64,000 nt of DNA, taken from NCBI RefSeq assembly GCF_023370775.1, contig NZ_JAMCCQ010000001.1, positions 186,001 to 250,000 on the forward strand, read 5' to 3'. The notes under the pieces were generated by a model. It ran no database searches. It was not told the origin of the DNA and saw nothing but the letters and a program-made list of their open reading frames with translations. Source of the stretch: Marivita sp. GX14005 (lineage in GTDB: Bacteria > Pseudomonadota > Alphaproteobacteria > Rhodobacterales > Rhodobacteraceae). Positions 60,147 through 64,000 of the stretch are shown here, piece by piece. Numbering within the stretch: the first letter of the stretch is position 1; every line of letters starts with the position of its first letter. The position numbers were made by a program, and so were the translations under genes.

Positions 60147-60938
60147 ATGACCCGTATCGACGCCAAATTCGCCGACCTGCGCAAAAGCGGACGAAAGGCG
60201 TTCGTCGCCTATGTCATGGCGGGCGATCCGGATTTCGACGCCTCGCTCGAACTGGTCAGGGGGCTTCCCGGCGCCGGGGTCGACGTCATCGAATTGGGCC
60301 TGCCGTTCACCGATCCCATGGCCGATGGCAGCACGATCCAGCTGGCTGGCCAGCGCGCGCTGGAGGCGGGCATGACGCTGGAGCGCACGCTCGATCTTGC
60401 GCGGCGCTTCCGCGAGGGGGACGACACGACGCCCATCGTGATGATGGGCTATTACAATCCGATCTATTCGCGCGGCGTAGACAGGTTTCTAGCGGATGCG
60501 CGCGAGGCCGGTATCGACGGGCTGATCATCGTCGATCTGCCGCCCGAGGAGGACGAGGAGCTGTGCATCCCGGCGCAGGCGGCGGGGCTGAACTTCATCC
60601 GGCTCGCCACGCCGACAACGGATGACAAACGCCTGCCCAAGGTGCTGCAGAACACCTCCGGCTTCGTCTATTACGTCTCCATCACCGGCATCACCGGCGC
60701 CGCCGAGGCGCAGGCATCGGATGTGGCGCCGGAAGTGGCGCGGATCAAGGACAAGACCGATCTGCCGGTGATCGTGGGCTTCGGCATCAGGACGCCGGAG
60801 GCCGCGCAGGCGATCGCGGGGGTCGCCGATGGCTGCGTCGTCGGATCGGCCATCGTGGCGGAAATGGCCAGCGGCAAGCCGGTCGCCGACGTGCTGGCCT
60901 TCGTCAAATCGCTTGCGGACGGGGCACATCGGGCCTGA
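60147..60938 (+). CDS. trpA: Tryptophan synthase alpha chain
   Basis: A 263-residue TIM barrel that splits indole-3-glycerol phosphate to indole and glyceraldehyde 3-phosphate. The catalytic Glu and Asp lie in [20 protein letters not shown], and the phosphate site is in [11 protein letters not shown] and GCVVGSAIV. It is not next to trpB or other trp genes in this window. The ribosome binding site is AGGAGA. Confidence 0.96.
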   Translation: MTRIDAKFADLRKSGRKAFVAYVMAGDPDFDASLELVRGLPGAGVDVIELGLPFTDPMADGSTIQLAGQRALEAGMTLERTLDLARRFREGDDTTPIVMMGYYNPIYSRGVDRFLADAREAGIDGLIIVDLPPEEDEELCIPAQAAGLNFIRLATPTTDDKRLPKVLQNTSGFVYYVSITGITGAAEAQASDVAPEVARIKDKTDLPVIVGFGIRTPEAAQAIAGVADGCVVGSAIVAEMASGKPVADVLAFVKSLADGAHRA

Positions 60939-60962
60939 GCCGCATTGCACGCCGCGGGCGGG

Positions 60963-60985
60963 ATTGGTAAGCAAACCTAACCAAT
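60963..60985. promoter_or_regulatory. Inverted repeat upstream of the L-lactate dehydrogenase gene
   Basis: ATTGGT-N11-ACCAAT with additional symmetric AG/CT pairs inside (ATTGGTAAG ... CCTAACCAAT), ending 18 bases before the ATG. Half-sites resemble those of GntR-family regulators of lactate and pyruvate genes (TTGGT/ACCAA), but the spacer is longer than usual. Confidence 0.45.
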
Positions 60986-61003
60986 CTCCATCAGGAGCGC
61001 GCC

Positions 61004-62170
61004 ATGCCCGCAATCACGGAAATCGAAGACCTGCGTCGCCTCTACAAGCGCCGCGTGCCCAAGATGTTTTTCGATTACACGGAGTCGGGCAGCTGGTCCG
61101 AGCAGACCTTCCGTGAGAACTCCTCCGATTTCGACAAGATCTACCTGCGCCAGCGGGTCGCCATCAGCATGGAGGGGCGCAGCACCGCCTCGCGGATGAT
61201 CGGGCATGATGTGACGATGCCGGTCGCGCTCGCCCCTGTCGGCCTGACCGGGATGCAGCATTTCGACGGTGAGATAAAGGCCGCCCGCGCGGCAGAGGCG
61301 TTCGGCGTGCCGTTTTGCCTCTCGACCATGTCGATCTGCTCCATCGAGGATGTGGCCGAACACACCGAAAAGCCGTTCTGGATGCAGGTCTATACGCTCA
61401 AGGACGACGATTACATGCGCCGCCTGTTCGACCGCGCGAAAGACGCCAAATGCTCGGCAGCGGTGATTACGGTCGATCTGCAATTGCTGGGACAGCGGCA
61501 TAAGGACATCAAGAACGGCCTGTCGGCCCCGCCCAAGCTGACGCCGAAATCGGTCGCCAACATGATGACCAAGGTTCAATGGGGCTTGGGTATGCTGCAG
61601 ACCAAGCGGCGGTTCTTCGGCAACATCGTGGGCCATGCCGAGGGTGTGACCGACCCGTCCTCGCTTTCCGAATGGACGGCGCAGGCCTTCGATCAATCGC
61701 TCGACTGGGATCGTATCCGCCAGTTCCGCAAGATGTGGGACGGCTCGCTCATCATCAAGGGCATCATGGACCCGCGCGATGCGCTGGAGGCGCTCAACGT
61801 AGGCGCGGACGCGATCATCGTGTCGAACCACGGCGGGCGGCAGCTAGACGGCGCGCTCAGCTCCATTCGCGCGCTGGAGCCGATCCTCGATGCGGTCGGC
61901 GACAAAATCGAGGTGCATATCGACAGCGGCATCCGCTCCGGTCAGGACGTGCTCAAGGCGCTCGCGCTCGGGGCCAAGGGCGCGCATATCGGGCGCGCAT
62001 GGGTCTACGGTCTGGGCGCGCGCGGCCAACAGGGCGTGACCGACGCGCTGAACATCATCCACAAGGAACTCGACGTGTCGATGGGCCTTTGCGGGCGCAC
62101 CGATGTGACGACGCTCGACAGGAGCATCCTGATGGTGCCCAAGGGTTTTTCCGGCGATTGGGAAGACTAG
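61004..62170 (+). CDS. lldD: FMN-dependent L-lactate dehydrogenase
   Basis: A 388-residue alpha-hydroxyacid dehydrogenase that oxidises L-lactate to pyruvate and passes electrons to the quinone pool at the inner membrane. FMN-site and active-site signatures: ALAPVGLTGMQHFDGE, MQVYTLKDDDYMRRL, and the catalytic His in VSNHGGRQLDG; GIRSGQDVLKALALGAKGAH binds the FMN phosphate. Glycolate or other L-2-hydroxyacids are alternatives. No lactate permease is adjacent. Confidence 0.9.
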   Translation: MPAITEIEDLRRLYKRRVPKMFFDYTESGSWSEQTFRENSSDFDKIYLRQRVAISMEGRSTASRMIGHDVTMPVALAPVGLTGMQHFDGEIKAARAAEAFGVPFCLSTMSICSIEDVAEHTEKPFWMQVYTLKDDDYMRRLFDRAKDAKCSAAVITVDLQLLGQRHKDIKNGLSAPPKLTPKSVANMMTKVQWGLGMLQTKRRFFGNIVGHAEGVTDPSSLSEWTAQAFDQSLDWDRIRQFRKMWDGSLIIKGIMDPRDALEALNVGADAIIVSNHGGRQLDGALSSIRALEPILDAVGDKIEVHIDSGIRSGQDVLKALALGAKGAHIGRAWVYGLGARGQQGVTDALNIIHKELDVSMGLCGRTDVTTLDRSILMVPKGFSGDWED

Positions 62171-62259
62171 GCAGCGCGCCGGTTCATGTCCTTGCGTTCG
62201 GTTCGGCCCTCTTTTGCAAGTATACGTCATCCTTTCCCGCAAAACCCCGCGCTTTGGGC

Positions 62260-62288
62260 TTGCCCTGCCGCCCGATCCGGTTTAACGC
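62260..62288 (+). promoter_or_regulatory. Possible rplY promoter
   Basis: TTGCCC (62260-62265), 17 bases, TAACGC (62283-62288), about 60 bases before the rplY ATG. Weak hexamers; offered only as a candidate. Confidence 0.25.
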
Positions 62289-62350
62289 GCAGGCTTCACG
62301 CGGGGTGACAGCCTTGGAGGCACCCTGCCCTTACAATTTGGAGATATATC

Positions 62351-63001
62351 ATGGCTGGTGAGATTCCTGATCTCGTAGCTCTGGAACGGACGGGGACAGG
62401 CAAGGGCGCCGCTCGTCAGGCACGCCGCGATGGCATGGTTCCGGGCGTTGTTTTCGGCGGCGACAAAGACCCGCTCGCGATCAACATTCCGTTCAACGAA
62501 TTGCTCAAGCGCCTGAAAGCGGGCCGCTTCAAGTCGACGCTGTTCAACATGAAAGTGGACGGCCATGAGGATGTGCGCGTGGTCTGCCGCGATGTGCAGC
62601 GCGATGTCGTCAAGGATTTGCCGACGCATGTCGATTTCATGCGCCTGCGCCGCACGACGAAGATCGCGCTCTTCATCCCGGTCGAGTTCATCAACGAGGA
62701 AGAGGCGCCCGGCCTCAAGCGTGGCGGCGTGCTGACGACTGTGCGCCCCGAGGTCGAGCTGGTCGTGACCGCAGGCGATATTCCCGAGAAGCTGACCGTC
62801 GATCTGGCCGGTCTGGATATCGGCGACACGGTCACGATTTCCGACATCACGCTGCCCAAGGGCACCAAGCCGACGATCGACCGCGATTTCGTTATCGCGA
62901 ACATCTCGGCGCCGTCGGGGCTGCGCGCTTCCGAGAGCGAAGATGAGGAAGAAACGCCCGATGCGGATGAAGTTCCCGCAACGGAGCAGAACGAGGATTG
63001 A
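62351..63001 (+). CDS. rplY: 50S ribosomal protein L25 (CTC form)
   Basis: Binds 5S rRNA in the large subunit. The 216-residue protein is the long CTC form: L25 domain (about 1-95, [20 protein letters not shown] and [10 protein letters not shown]), the extra beta domain (about 100-190), and an acidic tail ([20 protein letters not shown]). It ends with a strong terminator and is followed by pth, a common neighbour. Confidence 0.95.
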   Translation: MAGEIPDLVALERTGTGKGAARQARRDGMVPGVVFGGDKDPLAINIPFNELLKRLKAGRFKSTLFNMKVDGHEDVRVVCRDVQRDVVKDLPTHVDFMRLRRTTKIALFIPVEFINEEEAPGLKRGGVLTTVRPEVELVVTAGDIPEKLTVDLAGLDIGDTVTISDITLPKGTKPTIDRDFVIANISAPSGLRASESEDEEETPDADEVPATEQNED

Positions 63002-63022
63002 TCCGTTAGGATATCCCGAACG

Positions 63023-63050
63023 AACGGCCCCGCCCCTGCGGGGCCGTTTT
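63023..63050 (+). terminator. Rho-independent terminator of rplY
   Basis: AACGGCCCCGC-CCCT-GCGGGGCCGTT with TT following: an 11-bp perfect stem, 21 bases after the stop. Confidence 0.92.
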
Positions 63051-63138
63051 CGTTTGCCGGGCCACTTCGCCTTTTGCCACCGACATCGCTTTGGCCTAGA
63101 CAGGGCGCTATGACGCGGCACTGGGGGCATGAGCAGGC

Positions 63139-63831
63139 ATGAAACTCATCGTGGGTCTTGGCAATCCCGGCGCGAAATATGCCGGGCATCGGCACAATAT
63201 CGGCTTCATGGCGGTGGACCGGATCGCTGCCGATCACGGATTCGGACCCTGGAAAGCGCGATTCCAGGGCGAAGCGGCCGAAGGGCGGCTCGGCAGCGAA
63301 AAGGTGTTGCTCCTCAAACCCGGCACCTTCATGAACCGCTCCGGCCAATCGGTTCAGGCGGCGATGCAGTTCTACAAGCTGCTGCCCGAAGACGTGATCG
63401 TCTTTCACGACGAGCTCGATCTCGCCCCCGGAAAGCTCCGCGTCAAGCAAGGCGGCGGACATGCGGGCCATAACGGTTTGCGCTCGATCCACGGCCATAT
63501 CGGCGCGGAGTATGGCCGCGTGCGGCTCGGCATCGGGCATCCGGGCCACAAGGACAAGGTATCGGGCTATGTGCTGCACGATTTCGCCAAGGCCGATGCG
63601 GAATGGCTGGACGATCTTCTGCGCGGTATTTCAGACGGAGCGCCGCAGCTCGCCGAAGGGGATACCGGGCGGTTTCAGAATGCCGTCGCGCTGCGCACCG
63701 CGCCGCCACGCTCCTCGGGCAGCGCCCCGCCGCGAAACGATGCGCCGCCGAAAACAGGTGAAGAACCGAAAGAAACGCCCAAGCCCGACGATCGCAGCGC
63801 GCTGCAAAAGCTGGTCGACAGGTTTCGCTGA
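63139..63831 (+). CDS. pth: Peptidyl-tRNA hydrolase
   Basis: Releases peptides from prematurely dissociated peptidyl-tRNA. The core (about 1-190) has [17 protein letters not shown] with the catalytic His19, NRSGQSV, and [19 protein letters not shown] with the Asp; GHNGLRSI is also conserved. A Pro/Lys-rich tail of about 40 residues ([20 protein letters not shown]) extends the usual length. It follows rplY and its terminator. Confidence 0.96.
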   Translation: MKLIVGLGNPGAKYAGHRHNIGFMAVDRIAADHGFGPWKARFQGEAAEGRLGSEKVLLLKPGTFMNRSGQSVQAAMQFYKLLPEDVIVFHDELDLAPGKLRVKQGGGHAGHNGLRSIHGHIGAEYGRVRLGIGHPGHKDKVSGYVLHDFAKADAEWLDDLLRGISDGAPQLAEGDTGRFQNAVALRTAPPRSSGSAPPRNDAPPKTGEEPKETPKPDDRSALQKLVDRFR

Positions 63832-63838
63832 ACGGCAC

Positions 63839-63874
63839 CTTGCACGGTGCGGTGGACTTGCGCGGTGCGGTGGA
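63839..63874. repeat. Two 18-base tandem direct repeats
   Basis: CTTGCACGGTGCGGTGGA followed directly by CTTGCGCGGTGCGGTGGA (one difference), in the spacer after pth. A related fragment (GGTGCGACGG) follows. No function is apparent; it is probably a slippage duplication. Confidence 0.6.
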
Positions 63875-63927
63875 AAGGTGCGACGGTCCCGCTACGTCCT
63901 GCAACAACAACGCGAGCGGAGGCGATC

Positions 63928-64000
63928 ATGCAGCAAGACGATTCAATAAACGTGCTCGGCACCGCCTTGGCGCCCTGCTCCACCGATCCGTTGACAGGCT
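63928..64000 (+). CDS. DUF2237 family protein (3' end outside window)
   Basis: Only the first 24 codons are visible: MQQDDSINVLGTALAPCSTD and then PLTG. The NVLGTxLxPCSTDPxTG opening is the hallmark of DUF2237, a small family of unknown function with conserved Cys residues. GGAGG lies six bases before the ATG. Identification rests on this short N-terminus. Confidence 0.7.
   Translation, partial: MQQDDSINVLGTALAPCSTDPLTG

Noticed and set aside
63839-63874. A regulatory iteron-like array after pth
   Set aside because: Only two copies plus a fragment, next to no replication gene; most simply a local duplication.
1-64000. CRISPR arrays, insertion sequences, prophage or integrase genes
   Set aside because: I saw no regularly spaced direct repeats, transposase or integrase motifs, and no phage structural genes.

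Overview
The window is ordinary high-GC chromosomal DNA of an alphaproteobacterium. Gene content and order point to the Rhodobacteraceae (Roseobacter group): a ctaC-ctaB-small protein-ctaG-ctaE-SURF1-thrC-M16 peptidase run, a methyltransferase-tolC-PopZ-like run, tandem Lin0512 genes, a Tad pilus locus with short Asp+5 Flp pilins, and a perfect FNR-type box in front of the aa3 oxidase genes. No species can be named from the sequence. I see no prophage, insertion sequence or CRISPR array.

Layout. 1-1.9 kb: end of a MgtE-type magnesium transporter and 5-formyltetrahydrofolate cyclo-ligase. 1.9-8.6 kb: an accessory catabolic module on the minus strand, made of a histidinol-dehydrogenase-family oxidoreductase, two tandem-domain NTF2/SnoaL proteins, a short-chain dehydrogenase, a LacI-type regulator, a double cupin and a STAS-like protein. 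Two operators with the same half-sites (TTGCA-N6-TGCAA) precede the dehydrogenase gene and the SDR-lacI gene pair. 8.6-13.4 kb: hydrolase, thrS, an orphan DUF2282 (bufferin-like) protein that has lost two cysteines, ygfZ, efp. 13.5-19.5 kb: DUF6280-like protein, PopZ-like scaffold, TolC, methyltransferase, EcsC, GNAT, two Lin0512 proteins. 19.5-29.6 kb: SulP transporter, 3-oxoacid CoA-transferase, L,D-transpeptidase, topA, two tiny lipoproteins, dprA, tldD. 29.6-39.6 kb: cytochrome oxidase and assembly genes, thrC, M16 peptidase, GNAT, MBL hydrolase, FAD-linked oxidase. 39.6-52.8 kb: lytic transglycosylase and a Tad (Flp) pilus locus. 52.9-54.2 kb: tRNA-Met and tRNA-Ser flanking a BadF-type kinase. 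54.3-64 kb: ychF, MATE exporter, NicO/DUF1007 metal exporter pair, ppk2, trpA, lldD, rplY, pth and the start of a DUF2237 gene.

The genes fall into functional blocks. The cytochrome oxidase block supplies subunits II and III, haem O synthesis and Cu/haem assembly; subunit I must lie elsewhere. The Tad block supplies pilins, secretin, motor, platform, pilotin-like TPR lipoproteins and prepilin peptidase, but no TadE/F/G. The LacI module looks like a self-regulated pathway for an unidentified small molecule and has no transporter of its own.

The most interesting items are the LacI module with its paired operators, the degenerate DUF2282 protein, the PopZ-like protein recognised from architecture and synteny, four double-palindrome elements between genes, and the variant Flp pilins.
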